Below, one piece after another: positions 6,328 through 14,579 of a stretch of DNA of 42,906 nucleotides. The position numbers and the translations under genes were made by a program. Source of the DNA: a virus; the IMG/VR virus record IMGVR_UViG_3300035670_000455, positions 1-42,906 of that record; one strand, given 5' to 3'. Positions within the stretch are counted from its first letter, which is position 1; every line of letters starts with the position of its first letter. The notes beneath the pieces are model-generated. The model was given only the letters and a program-made list of their open reading frames with translations. It ran no database searches and was not told the DNA's origin.

Positions 6328-6771
6328 TTAGTTCCAGCCCAAGTAATTAGAAGCCTTTTTAAACCAATCTTTTTCTTTATTTTCAATTCTTCCAAGAAGA
6401 GTGTTGCAACTCGAACATAGAATACCTCTTGGCTTACCAGTTAAATGATCGTGGTCGGCGTGCCAATCTCTTTTACCAGAAGGCGATGGACTATCTATGT
6501 TGCATATCGCACATCTGTAATTTTGTTTTTTTAGAGTAGCATTAAAAAGCTCTTCTGTCCAACCGTTTTTTCTTCTATTGTATTTTACCGCCCACCTAGT
6601 TCTTTTTTGATACTCTTTTTGATATTTATAATTATTTTTTTTAAAATAATCTTTTATATTCTTATAGTTTGTTTTTTTAGAATACTCTTTTTGATATTCA
6701 TTGTGACAATCTTTACAATAAGAAGAAGTACTATATCTTTCTTTTAATTTACATTTACAACAAACATTCAT
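6328..6771 (-). CDS. Endonuclease VII-like HNH nuclease
   Basis: A 147-aa protein of the recombination endonuclease VII/HNH (beta-beta-alpha metal) type. An N-terminal zinc ribbon (CCKC...CKDCH) is followed by a very Lys/Tyr-rich linker, then the nuclease core with CAIC, HADHDHLTGK (catalytic/metal His and Asp), RGILC and CN-x-LLG. The two CxxC pairs of the core bind structural zinc. Relatives resolve branched DNA during packaging or act as free-standing homing nucleases. The start is placed at the second of two in-frame ATGs: a -10 element ends directly at the first ATG (6777), so the transcript should begin at or near 6771. The DNA here is extremely AT-rich, even for this genome. Confidence 0.8.
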   Translation of the reverse strand: MNVCCKCKLKERYSTSSYCKDCHNEYQKEYSKKTNYKNIKDYFKKNNYKYQKEYQKRTRWAVKYNRRKNGWTEELFNATLKKQNYRCAICNIDSPSPSGKRDWHADHDHLTGKPRGILCSSCNTLLGRIENKEKDWFKKASNYLGWN

Positions 6772-6777
6772 ATACAT

Positions 6778-6786
6778 ATAATATCA
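6778..6786 (-). promoter_or_regulatory. Extended -10 TGATATTAT giving a leaderless mRNA
   Basis: On the minus strand TG-A-TATTAT runs from 6786 to 6778, and the ATG at 6771 begins six bases later. No ribosome site precedes that ATG. The predicted transcription start therefore coincides with the start codon. Confidence 0.5.
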
Positions 6787-6872
6787 TATTTCTATAGAAG
6801 ATAATATTCTATATATATATTTTTTTATTATTATATTTAATCTATTCCCGCCCTTACCACCCATCAATGCTA

Positions 6873-7100
6873 TCATCTATTTCTCTGGTTGTCAATAGCT
6901 TTTTTAATTTTTTCTATAACGTTTCTTCCTGGATAAATTCTTGCTTTAGAAGAAAGATCGTAGAAGTATACACGATCTAGTTCATCAAGTCTAGGTATAA
7001 CAATAGAATCATCATCAACACCAGATAACTTAAGTTTTTCTTCTTTGCCTTCGTTTACCAAATTGTTATAAGAGTGTACCTCTTGAATTGTTAGTTCCAT
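6873..7100 (-). CDS. Hypothetical protein, 75 aa
   Basis: I do not recognise the family. It is a charged, soluble-looking protein without TM segments or cysteines. It has a predicted helical N-terminus (LTIQEVHSYNNLVNEGKEE), a middle segment with DSIVIPRLDELDRVYFYDL, and a basic C-terminal helix. ATG has a good AAGGAG site six bases upstream. It is the divergent neighbour of the ribonucleotide reductase gene and shares a 67-bp intergenic region with it that holds two opposed -10 elements, so the two may be regulated against each other. A small regulatory or DNA-associated role is possible but unsupported by motifs. Confidence 0.65.
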   Translation of the reverse strand: MELTIQEVHSYNNLVNEGKEEKLKLSGVDDDSIVIPRLDELDRVYFYDLSSKARIYPGRNVIEKIKKAIDNQRNR

Positions 7101-7119
7101 TGCTTGCTCCTTAAAACTC

Positions 7120-7151
7120 TGTTAGAATATTACTTATCCATAATTCTATCA
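7120..7151. promoter_or_regulatory. Opposed extended -10 elements forming an inverted repeat
   Basis: On the plus strand TG-T-TAGAAT (7120-7128) points toward the reductase gene. On the minus strand TG-A-TAGAAT (7151-7143) points toward the 75-aa gene. The arms form an inverted repeat with one mismatch and a 14-base spacer. Predicted starts are at about 7135 (plus) and 7136 (minus), so the two polymerases would compete for the same DNA. Confidence 0.45.
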
Positions 7152-7167
7152 AAGGAAGTGTTTTTAA

Positions 7168-9123
7168 TTGTCTCTCATTAACGATCATGGTTCTATCAAG
7201 GACTTCTACAGAAATTTCATACACATCAGCAGATATGCTCGCTGGATCGAAGAAGAAAACAGAAGGGAGACTTGGGTAGAAACAGTAGATCGTTATATTA
7301 ACTTTATGAAATCACACCTAGTAAAAAACTATGGATATGATGAAAATGATATTAAGTTTTCACAGGTTCGTGAAGCAGTACTTAATCACAAGGTAATGCC
7401 TTCAATGCGAGCAATGATGACAGCAGGGCCAGCATTAGAAAGAGATAACATTGCAGCATACAACTGTTCTTTTATTGCTGTAGATAGCCTAAGAGCTTTT
7501 GATGAAGCAATGTATATTCTTATGAACGGAACTGGAGTAGGATTCTCTGTCGAACAAAAATATGTTGCAAATCTTCCAGTAGTTTCAGAAGAATTTTATC
7601 CAACAAACACGACTATTGTAGTTGAAGATTCAAAGCTTGGATGGGCAAAGGCATATAAAGAACTTATTGGACTTCTTGTTACTGGACAAATTCCTACATG
7701 GGATATGTCAAAGGTTCGCCCAGCAGGTGCTCGTCTAAAGGTTTTTGGAGGAAGGGCAAGTGGACCAGAGCCACTTAATGATCTTTTTAACTTTACTATT
7801 GAAACATTTAAGATTGCAAAGGGTCGTCGCCTTAAGCCAATTGAAGCACATGATCTTATGTGTAAAATTGGTGAGATAGTTGTTGTTGGTGGTGTTCGTC
7901 GTTCAGCACTTATCTCTCTTTCTAATCTTGATGACTTTGAAATGGCAAAGGCAAAGAGCGGTCAATGGTGGGAACAAGAACCACAAAGGGCACTAGCAAA
8001 TAATTCAGCGGTATACAATGGAAAGCCAAATACTGCACAGTTTCTTCGTGAATGGCGTAACCTATATGAGTCAAAGTCTGGTGAGCGTGGAATTTATAAT
8101 ATGGATTCTGTTCGTAAGCATATTGACAAGTTTGGTCGTCGTGACTCATCCAAGGTTGCTGGAACAAACCCATGTGGTGAAATTCTTCTTCGTCCTAACC
8201 AGTTCTGTAACCTTACTGAGGTTGTTATTGAAGCAGACGATACATATGAGGATCTTGCAGAAAAGATTCGTATTGCTACCATTCTTGGAACTTGGCAATC
8301 AACTCTTTCAAACTTTAAGTACATTCGTAAGTCTTGGAAGGATAACACAGAAGAAGAAAGACTTCTTGGTGTTTCACTTACAGGAATATTTGGAAATGAA
8401 TTAACAGGAACACTTCATAATAATCTTCCAAATATGCTTGATTCTCTAAGAGAGTTGGCAGTAGGAGAAAATGCAGTAGAGGCAGACATTCTTGGAATTG
8501 AGCATTCTGCTGCAGTTACAACTATCAAACCATCTGGAACAGTATCTCAGCTTACTGGAGTATCCTCTGGTATTCATCCATGGTACTCAAAGCATTACAT
8601 TCGCTCTGTTCGTGCAGACAACAAAGATCCGCTTACACAATTTCTAAAGGACTTTGGTGTTCCAAATGAGCCAGATGTAATGAAGCCAGATGCTACTACT
8701 GTATTCTATTTTCCAATCAAGGCTCCAGACAATGCAACGGTAACAACAGATCTTAGTGCCATAGATCATCTAGAGGTATGGAAAGTTTATAGAACACATT
8801 GGACAGAGCACAACCCATCTGTAACAATCAATGTTGCAGAAGATGAGTGGCTTGATGTAGGAGCATGGGTATTTAATAACTTTGATCATATTGGTGGAGT
8901 TTCATTTCTTCCATTATCAGAGCATTCGTATAAACAAGCGCCATATCAGGAAGTAACTGAGGAAGAATATAACGATTTGTTAGCACAAATGCCTAAGAAT
9001 ATTCCATGGGAGTCATTACCTCTTTATGAGCTAGAGGACACAACTACTGGATCTCAGGAGCTTTCATGTGTTGCAGGGGCATGTGAAATAGTAGATATTG
9101 GAGAAGTCTCTGTAGTCAAATAG
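7168..9123 (+). CDS. nrdJ: Adenosylcobalamin-dependent (class II) ribonucleotide reductase
   Basis: A 651-aa monomeric class II ribonucleoside-triphosphate reductase, which makes deoxynucleotides using a cobalamin-generated thiyl radical. Visible active-site residues are Cys100 (YNCSF), the NPCGEI loop with radical Cys336 and Glu338, and Cys347 in FCNLTEV. The 11-residue interval between Cys336 and Cys347 equals that of C408 and C419 in the Lactobacillus leichmannii enzyme. The C-terminal CVAGAC (Cys634, Cys639) is the swinging redox pair. It is somewhat shorter than the 739-aa model enzyme. TTG is chosen as start because AAAGGAAG (7151-7158) lies nine bases upstream. It supplies dNTPs for the DnaE-type replication genes at the right end and implies a host that has or imports B12. 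No cobalamin riboswitch fits in the short leader. Confidence 0.93.
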   Translation: MSLINDHGSIKDFYRNFIHISRYARWIEEENRRETWVETVDRYINFMKSHLVKNYGYDENDIKFSQVREAVLNHKVMPSMRAMMTAGPALERDNIAAYNCSFIAVDSLRAFDEAMYILMNGTGVGFSVEQKYVANLPVVSEEFYPTNTTIVVEDSKLGWAKAYKELIGLLVTGQIPTWDMSKVRPAGARLKVFGGRASGPEPLNDLFNFTIETFKIAKGRRLKPIEAHDLMCKIGEIVVVGGVRRSALISLSNLDDFEMAKAKSGQWWEQEPQRALANNSAVYNGKPNTAQFLREWRNLYESKSGERGIYNMDSVRKHIDKFGRRDSSKVAGTNPCGEILLRPNQFCNLTEVVIEADDTYEDLAEKIRIATILGTWQSTLSNFKYIRKSWKDNTEEERLLGVSLTGIFGNELTGTLHNNLPNMLDSLRELAVGENAVEADILGIEHSAAVTTIKPSGTVSQLTGVSSGIHPWYSKHYIRSVRADNKDPLTQFLKDFGVPNEPDVMKPDATTVFYFPIKAPDNATVTTDLSAIDHLEVWKVYRTHWTEHNPSVTINVAEDEWLDVGAWVFNNFDHIGGVSFLPLSEHSYKQAPYQEVTEEEYNDLLAQMPKNIPWESLPLYELEDTTTGSQELSCVAGACEIVDIGEVSVVK

Positions 9124-9128
9124 TCTCC

Positions 9129-9137
9129 TGATATAAT
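9129..9137 (+). promoter_or_regulatory. Extended -10 promoter TGATATAAT
   Basis: It lies six bases after the reductase stop and 15 bases before the next ATG, with AGGGA as ribosome site in between. No -35 is recognisable in the end of the reductase gene. Confidence 0.6.
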
Positions 9138-9152
9138 AAAATAGGGATAAAA

Positions 9153-12100
9153 ATGACTCAAAATATTTTCAATCTATACTCTGCTCAAGCATTCTCAGAG
9201 CATCCATTAGCACTATGGGGACTTGATGATGATTTTTCATATTTATCTCTAATATCTGCTAGCCCAATATACTCTTTAACAGATGCAGTCTCTGCTAGCG
9301 TAGCTAATCCACCAACAGAGAAGCCACAGGAAACAGTAGGAATATCTGATATCTTTATTGAGATAGATAGCTTTACTGGTTCTGGATCTGCTAGCATAAT
9401 TGAAACACAATCTTTTTCAGTTAGCGATACAGATTCTCAAAAGCCAACGGTAAATATAAATTCATTTATATATACATATGATACAAACATAACTAGTCTT
9501 CAAATTGGATTTAGATATGACGGAGATAATTATTACTCAACATATGAAAATCTTGATACAAATTCTTGGACAAGAATTCATCACACAATGGATCTTCCAG
9601 ACTCTGGTGATGTAACGCCATATATATCAATTATTCATCCAGATCCAGAAAAAACATATTCTTTGTATCAGTTGTCAGTAGGACAATGGTCAGAGCAATA
9701 TAACCATGAAACTCAGGGATCTGTAACCATACCATTTGAAAATATAAGTGCATCTGCATCACTTATGGGATCAGTAGCTGGTGCATTATCTGCATCACCA
9801 ACAATATTTGATGTTGTTGAAGTTGATGAGTACGGATTTTCAACGGCTAACTATGGATACTATTTTGTAGAAAACAATAGGATGTTATCTACAAATACTA
9901 AACTACCAATGGTATACGGGTCTGGAGACATAACAGAAGTATATGCATCAAGTAATTCTATTCCATCTATTGTTTTTCCTGGTAAAGGATTTTTACATAC
10001 TAATGGAAAGTTCAGCGATTTAACAGCAGAGTTCTGGTTAAAAATTTATCCAGACAACACTACAAAGAAAAGAATATTTGGCCCACTTGCCAGCGAAGAT
10101 GGTCTATATGTAGATAAAGATTTTATAACTCTAAGAATTGGTCCATATGAAAAGTCATATTTTATTAATAAATGGTATAGGCCAATGCTTGTCAGCATAA
10201 GATATAACCAATCTTTTGCTAGCGTAATGATAAATGGTGAACTAGTTATTGAGCAAAATCTTGTTCCAAGAGATGTTGATTTCCCAGAAAATATTACTTA
10301 CGATACAGACTGGGTAGGATTCTATAGCCATGATGATATTGTCAAATTTGAAGTAGACTGTTTAGCAATATATCCTTATATTGTTTCAGATCAGTCAGCA
10401 AAGAAGAAGTTTGTTTATGGTCAGGGTGTTGGTCAGGCACAAGAGATAACTAGAAAGTTTGGATCTACCTCTGTTCCAGTTGACTTCTCATTTGCTGGAT
10501 ATTCAAGTAATCTTATTTATCCAGACATGACTAACTGGTATGCAGGATTTTATTCAAATCTAGATCCAACTTCACAATATCTTAGCATTCCTAAATATCA
10601 ATTGCCAGAAATATCATATCTTGGAGATGATCTATCTGCATTTAATGTTGATAGAAGAAGAAAGACTTGGCGAAGTGTAGCTGCTAGAACTTGGTACATC
10701 TGGCTAAGTAGAATTTGGAGACAGATTTCCTCTTCTAGAGAAATTGAACCACTATTTGATAATTTTGACTCTCAAATAGATAGAACAGAAAACTTTTATT
10801 TTCAAACTAGACCAAACAGCGCATATAACAATGTTTATGGATCAATAGTATTTAATTCATTAAACATTCTTAATGAGCCAGCCAGATCAATCCTCGGAGT
10901 ATTTTCTATAAATCAATCTGAGATAGATGAAAAAGAGGCTGGTACAGAAATATCAATAATGCATTTTAAAAATTCTGCAACAGGAGATATTTTTAAAATA
11001 ATTTTTGATGATTCAGATAACAAAGTTAAATACATATATAATTCAACAACATTAAAAGAATTTGAAATTTTAATATCAGATGATGACACATTCTTTATTG
11101 CTGGCATAGACATAAATAATCTAACAGATTCATTTGCAAGGATCGTAAAAAGATTTTTTTCTATCCCTCAAAATATAAAATTTAATGTTGCTGGAAATGA
11201 GAATAATCAATTCCCAGGAAAAATTTATAGAATAAACATAAACAACTCATTCTTTACAAGAAAAGATATGGGAGACTACTTTGATTCACAGGGTTTTGCA
11301 TCATATAGTGATGAAGCAGAGATACTTGAGTCAAATAGCATACTTTCATATATAGCTAATTACACTCTTTTCTTTTCCAAGACAAATTCATCAATGATTA
11401 TGGATATTGCCTCAACAGGTTACTGGGAAGATAGTGTTCCTCTATCATATTTTGGATCATATATTTTGAACTCAAAGGGAGAAAGAACAGGCTACGATCT
11501 TGACTTCTTACAATTTAATATAGACTATCCAAGCTCCATTTACTCTAATGATAACTTTGATGATGATAGAAACGTAAAAATTTATGCAACGCTTCAGAAT
11601 TATGAAGATGCTGGAAAAATATCATATTCAAACTACACCATTACAAAAGGACTAGATGAGAATAGATATGTAGATTTTGAAAATATAGACTCAGACATTG
11701 ATGCAACAAAGTTTAATATTGTTGACGGTACAATAATATTTGCACCAAAATCAATAATTGACTTTAACAATGCATACCTAACAATTCATATGGAGATTAA
11801 AGATCCTGGAGTTGGGGCAAACCCAGTAAATATTCAAAGAATGGCACTTTCATCATTAGCATATGATCAAGGATCTCTATATCCATTGAATAGTGCTACT
11901 GGAAACAAGATATATCCATTTACAAGACAGGGTATATCCTACATAACAAAAGCAAAGAATCCATATCTATTTTATAAAGATGCCACACCATACCTTTACC
12001 TAACATCAGACTCTGGAGTTCAAGCACTACCATATCCAGACATAGAAGACACAGCTAGCGAAACATTTAGAAGAGGAATCTCTATACCACTCAATCAATC

Positions 12101-12623
12101 AAGAGTAGATAACTATAGCCTATATGGAATGCACCTATGGGCTTTTTATAATAATGCCTCAACTATAACTGAAAGACAAATGGTATTTTCTCTTTCTTAT
12201 CAAGATACGAGATACAACTTCTATCTTGAGCCAGAGGTCGGCGGTAAAAGAGCAAAGCTTGTTCCATATCTATATGACATTTTAGGTGAGCAAGAGGCTA
12301 CAGAAATTGTTATGTATCAAAACGGTATCAAGCAAGAAGTTTATATAAATCCACTATCATGGTCATTAATTACAATAAGATTTATAGAAGAAATTGATTT
12401 AAGCAATGCCCGTGGACAATTTGAAATATATCCAGGATTTGTTGTTAATAATATAACAATGTTTGAGCAGAATATTGAAAAAAAGGTTGATGATATATTT
12501 GAGTCACACCTTGGTCTTTCAAATATAGTCTCGCAAGATTCGTCAACACTTGCGCTAAATTTCAATGAACTAAACCTATTTAGTGACATTACATGGACAA
12601 ATTTTGATGGTAAACCACTATAA
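9153..12623 (+). CDS. Large LamG-like putative virion / minor tail protein
   Basis: A 1156-aa, beta-rich, AT-coded protein rich in Tyr, Asn, Ser and Ile. The N-terminus SAQAFSEHPLALWGLDDD resembles other actinophage LamG-type proteins. Several segments look like concanavalin/LamG sandwiches: about residues 100-190, about 270-420 (SIVFPGKGFLHT, AEFWLKIYP, VSIRYNQSFASVMINGELV) and about 570-720. These folds usually bind carbohydrate. No enzyme motif, TM segment or signal peptide is seen. It stands alone between the reductase and the portal cluster with its own promoter, unlike the other minor tail genes which follow the tape measure. A host-surface-binding virion protein is the best guess; a non-virion lectin is possible. 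Confidence 0.55.
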   Translation: MTQNIFNLYSAQAFSEHPLALWGLDDDFSYLSLISASPIYSLTDAVSASVANPPTEKPQETVGISDIFIEIDSFTGSGSASIIETQSFSVSDTDSQKPTVNINSFIYTYDTNITSLQIGFRYDGDNYYSTYENLDTNSWTRIHHTMDLPDSGDVTPYISIIHPDPEKTYSLYQLSVGQWSEQYNHETQGSVTIPFENISASASLMGSVAGALSASPTIFDVVEVDEYGFSTANYGYYFVENNRMLSTNTKLPMVYGSGDITEVYASSNSIPSIVFPGKGFLHTNGKFSDLTAEFWLKIYPDNTTKKRIFGPLASEDGLYVDKDFITLRIGPYEKSYFINKWYRPMLVSIRYNQSFASVMINGELVIEQNLVPRDVDFPENITYDTDWVGFYSHDDIVKFEVDCLAIYPYIVSDQSAKKKFVYGQGVGQAQEITRKFGSTSVPVDFSFAGYSSNLIYPDMTNWYAGFYSNLDPTSQYLSIPKYQLPEISYLGDDLSAFNVDRRRKTWRSVAARTWYIWLSRIWRQISSSREIEPLFDNFDSQIDRTENFYFQTRPNSAYNNVYGSIVFNSLNILNEPARSILGVFSINQSEIDEKEAGTEISIMHFKNSATGDIFKIIFDDSDNKVKYIYNSTTLKEFEILISDDDTFFIAGIDINNLTDSFARIVKRFFSIPQNIKFNVAGNENNQFPGKIYRININNSFFTRKDMGDYFDSQGFASYSDEAEILESNSILSYIANYTLFFSKTNSSMIMDIASTGYWEDSVPLSYFGSYILNSKGERTGYDLDFLQFNIDYPSSIYSNDNFDDDRNVKIYATLQNYEDAGKISYSNYTITKGLDENRYVDFENIDSDIDATKFNIVDGTIIFAPKSIIDFNNAYLTIHMEIKDPGVGANPVNIQRMALSSLAYDQGSLYPLNSATGNKIYPFTRQGISYITKAKNPYLFYKDATPYLYLTSDSGVQALPYPDIEDTASETFRRGISIPLNQSRVDNYSLYGMHLWAFYNNASTITERQMVFSLSYQDTRYNFYLEPEVGGKRAKLVPYLYDILGEQEATEIVMYQNGIKQEVYINPLSWSLITIRFIEEIDLSNARGQFEIYPGFVVNNITMFEQNIEKKVDDIFESHLGLSNIVSQDSSTLALNFNELNLFSDITWTNFDGKPL

Positions 12624-12625
12624 TA

Positions 12626-12634
12626 TGGTACAAT
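12626..12634 (+). promoter_or_regulatory. Extended -10 variant TGGTACAAT, leaderless start
   Basis: TG-G-TACAAT ends seven bases before the ATG at 12642. There is no ribosome site between them, so the predicted mRNA 5' end is at or next to the start codon. The element would open the head operon. Confidence 0.5.
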
Positions 12635-12641
12635 TAGTGTC

Positions 12642-12986
12642 ATGAAGTCATCTAAACCACGAATAACTGTCATAGAAAAGCAAGGTGAACATGGAATATA
12701 TGTATGGAAAACACCAGAAGGAAAGATAGTTACTGATGGTAATGGAAATACAATGAATATCCCTGCTCGTCACGGTGATATTGAAGCAATATCAAAAATA
12801 ACAAAGGCAGCAGCTTACTATGGATTTCCAGAGGGCCAAGCGGTATTTAGGGCTGGTCAAAGAAGAATCACTGACGAAGAACACTCAGAACAAGTAGATA
12901 GAATGAAACAAGGTCTTATCGCTAGTGAAACAGATTTAGGTGCTTGGTATGATGCAGCGAAAGGACTAAGAACACATGGCGAGTGA
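12642..12986 (+). CDS. Conserved-looking head-operon protein of unknown function, 114 aa
   Basis: A soluble charged protein with a beta N-terminus (KQGEHGIYVWKTPEGKIV) followed by helical segments (DIEAISKITKAAAYYGFPEG, SEQVDRMKQGLIASETD). I know similar small genes directly before the portal in actinophages but no assigned function. It overlaps the portal start by 11 bases, so translation is probably coupled. The start is supported by the promoter placement rather than by a ribosome site, suggesting a leaderless message. A packaging or portal-associated role is possible. Confidence 0.7.
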   Translation: MKSSKPRITVIEKQGEHGIYVWKTPEGKIVTDGNGNTMNIPARHGDIEAISKITKAAAYYGFPEGQAVFRAGQRRITDEEHSEQVDRMKQGLIASETDLGAWYDAAKGLRTHGE

Positions 12987-14529
12987 AGATTATGATTCAA
13001 GAGTAAGAATTGACAATCCTCAAAAATCAGAGATTGTAAAATATGATGCATTTGATGCAGATCTTGAAACAGTAAAGTCATTTGAAGGTTTGAATCCAAA
13101 CTTTAAAAGAAGGCTTTCACGACTAAATAAGGTTTGGACAGGAGAAGATGGTGCAAAGTCAAAGCAACTTATTCCAGATATGGATATCACATCTGCTTAC
13201 GGGCTTTTTGATGTAATTGTTCCACCATATAATCTTGATGAACTTGCTAGTTTTTATGAAACAAATTTTGCTAATCACGCAGCAGTAAATGCTAAGGTGT
13301 CAAATACAGTAGGTCTTGGTTATCATCTAGAGCCAAGTATGGCATTAATGGATAGACTAGAAGATGCACAAGATGACACCCAAAGAATGAGAGCACAACG
13401 CAAGGCAGATAGAGCAAAGGCCATGGTAATGGAATGGCTAGAGGGTCTTAATGATGAAGATACAATTACACACGTTTTAGAAAAGGCATTTACAGATTAT
13501 GAAGCGACAGGAAATGGGTACATTGAAATTGGAAGGACCGTCACGGGTGATATCGGATATGTTGGGCATATCCCTGCTACTACTATTAGGGTCCGTAGAC
13601 TTAGGGATGGATACATTCAAATCGTTAATCAAAGGACTGTCTTCTTTAGAAACTTTCAGCAAACAACAAGCCCAAATAATATTACAACAGATCCACGACC
13701 AAACGAACTAATTCATATAAAGAAATATACTCCTCGTAATAGTTATTATGGAGTTCCAGATATATTGTCTGCAGCAACAGCACTTGTTGGCGATACGCTT
13801 GCTAGCAAATATAATATTGACTATTTTGAAAATAAAGCGGTTCCTCGCTACATTGTAACTCTTAAGGGTGCAAAGCTTAGCGTTGATGCAGAAGATAAGC
13901 TATTTAGGTTCCTTCAGTCTGGACTTAAGGGTCAAAACCATAGAACTCTTTATATACCTCTTCCTGGTGATACTGGAGATAATAAGGTTGAGTTCAAAAT
14001 GGAACCAATTGAAAATGGAGTACAAGAAGGATCTTTTGATAAATATCGTAAATCAAATAAAGACGATATCCTAATGGCACACCAAACACCAATTTCTAAA
14101 GTTGGTGGTGGACAAGGAATGTCAATTGCCTCTGCACTAGCATCTGATAGAACCTTCAAGGAACAGGTTGCTCGTCCAGCACAAAGAAGTTTGGAAAAGG
14201 TATTTAATAAAATAGTAAGAGAAAAAACAGATATGTTTATCTTTAAGCTTAATGAATTTACTCTTACAGATGAAAATACACAAAGCCAGATTGATGAGCG
14301 TTATCTAAAGACTCAGGTAGTTGTTCCTAATGAAGTTCGTCAACGTCTTGGTATGCCAATGCGTGATGGTGGACAAGATCCAGTTCAACTTACTTCAGGT
14401 CAGAGAGCAGAAAATACAAGGCAAATAATGGGTGACCAAAGAGCAACACAGAGAGAAAATAATGCCTCAGACTCTACTGCTACATCAACAGGAAGAAATC
14501 CTGGCGGCGAAGGTGCTTCATCACAATAG
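12976..14529 (+). CDS. Portal protein
   Basis: A 517-aa portal of the HK97/PBSX-type family, the dodecameric ring at the head vertex through which DNA enters and leaves. Supporting features are the length, an N-terminal region with DVIVPPYNLDELASFYE, the central core with an IEIGRT strand and VRRLRDGYIQIV, PDILSAATALVGD, and the C-terminal clip/crown region with AHQTPISKVGGGQG, ALASDRTFKEQV and ARPAQRSLEKVFN. The C-terminus is disordered and Gln/Asn/Ser-rich. Gene order (protease, capsid and connectors follow) agrees. No terminase gene precedes it in this window. Confidence 0.9.
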   Translation: MASEDYDSRVRIDNPQKSEIVKYDAFDADLETVKSFEGLNPNFKRRLSRLNKVWTGEDGAKSKQLIPDMDITSAYGLFDVIVPPYNLDELASFYETNFANHAAVNAKVSNTVGLGYHLEPSMALMDRLEDAQDDTQRMRAQRKADRAKAMVMEWLEGLNDEDTITHVLEKAFTDYEATGNGYIEIGRTVTGDIGYVGHIPATTIRVRRLRDGYIQIVNQRTVFFRNFQQTTSPNNITTDPRPNELIHIKKYTPRNSYYGVPDILSAATALVGDTLASKYNIDYFENKAVPRYIVTLKGAKLSVDAEDKLFRFLQSGLKGQNHRTLYIPLPGDTGDNKVEFKMEPIENGVQEGSFDKYRKSNKDDILMAHQTPISKVGGGQGMSIASALASDRTFKEQVARPAQRSLEKVFNKIVREKTDMFIFKLNEFTLTDENTQSQIDERYLKTQVVVPNEVRQRLGMPMRDGGQDPVQLTSGQRAENTRQIMGDQRATQRENNASDSTATSTGRNPGGEGASSQ

Positions 14530-14540
14530 ATATCAAAATA

Positions 14541-14570
14541 TGATAAAATACTAAAAACATACTATATAAT
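14541..14570 (+). promoter_or_regulatory. Two tandem -10 elements before the protease-scaffold gene
   Basis: TG-A-TAAAAT lies at 14541-14549 and a perfect TATAAT at 14565-14570. The second ends nine bases before ATG 14580, leaving only a very short leader with a poorly spaced AAAGGTG. Two alternative starts of transcription are possible. Confidence 0.45.
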
Positions 14571-14579
14571 AAAGGTGTC

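Noticed and set aside
6778-6872. Small minus-strand reading frame (about 30 codons, starting near 6869)
   Set aside because: It is very short and low-complexity, without a ribosome site, in DNA so AT-rich that no coding signal can be judged.
7101-7167. Cobalamin riboswitch before the B12-dependent reductase
   Set aside because: The 67-base intergenic region is far too short and lacks the expected conserved core; it holds promoters and a ribosome site only.
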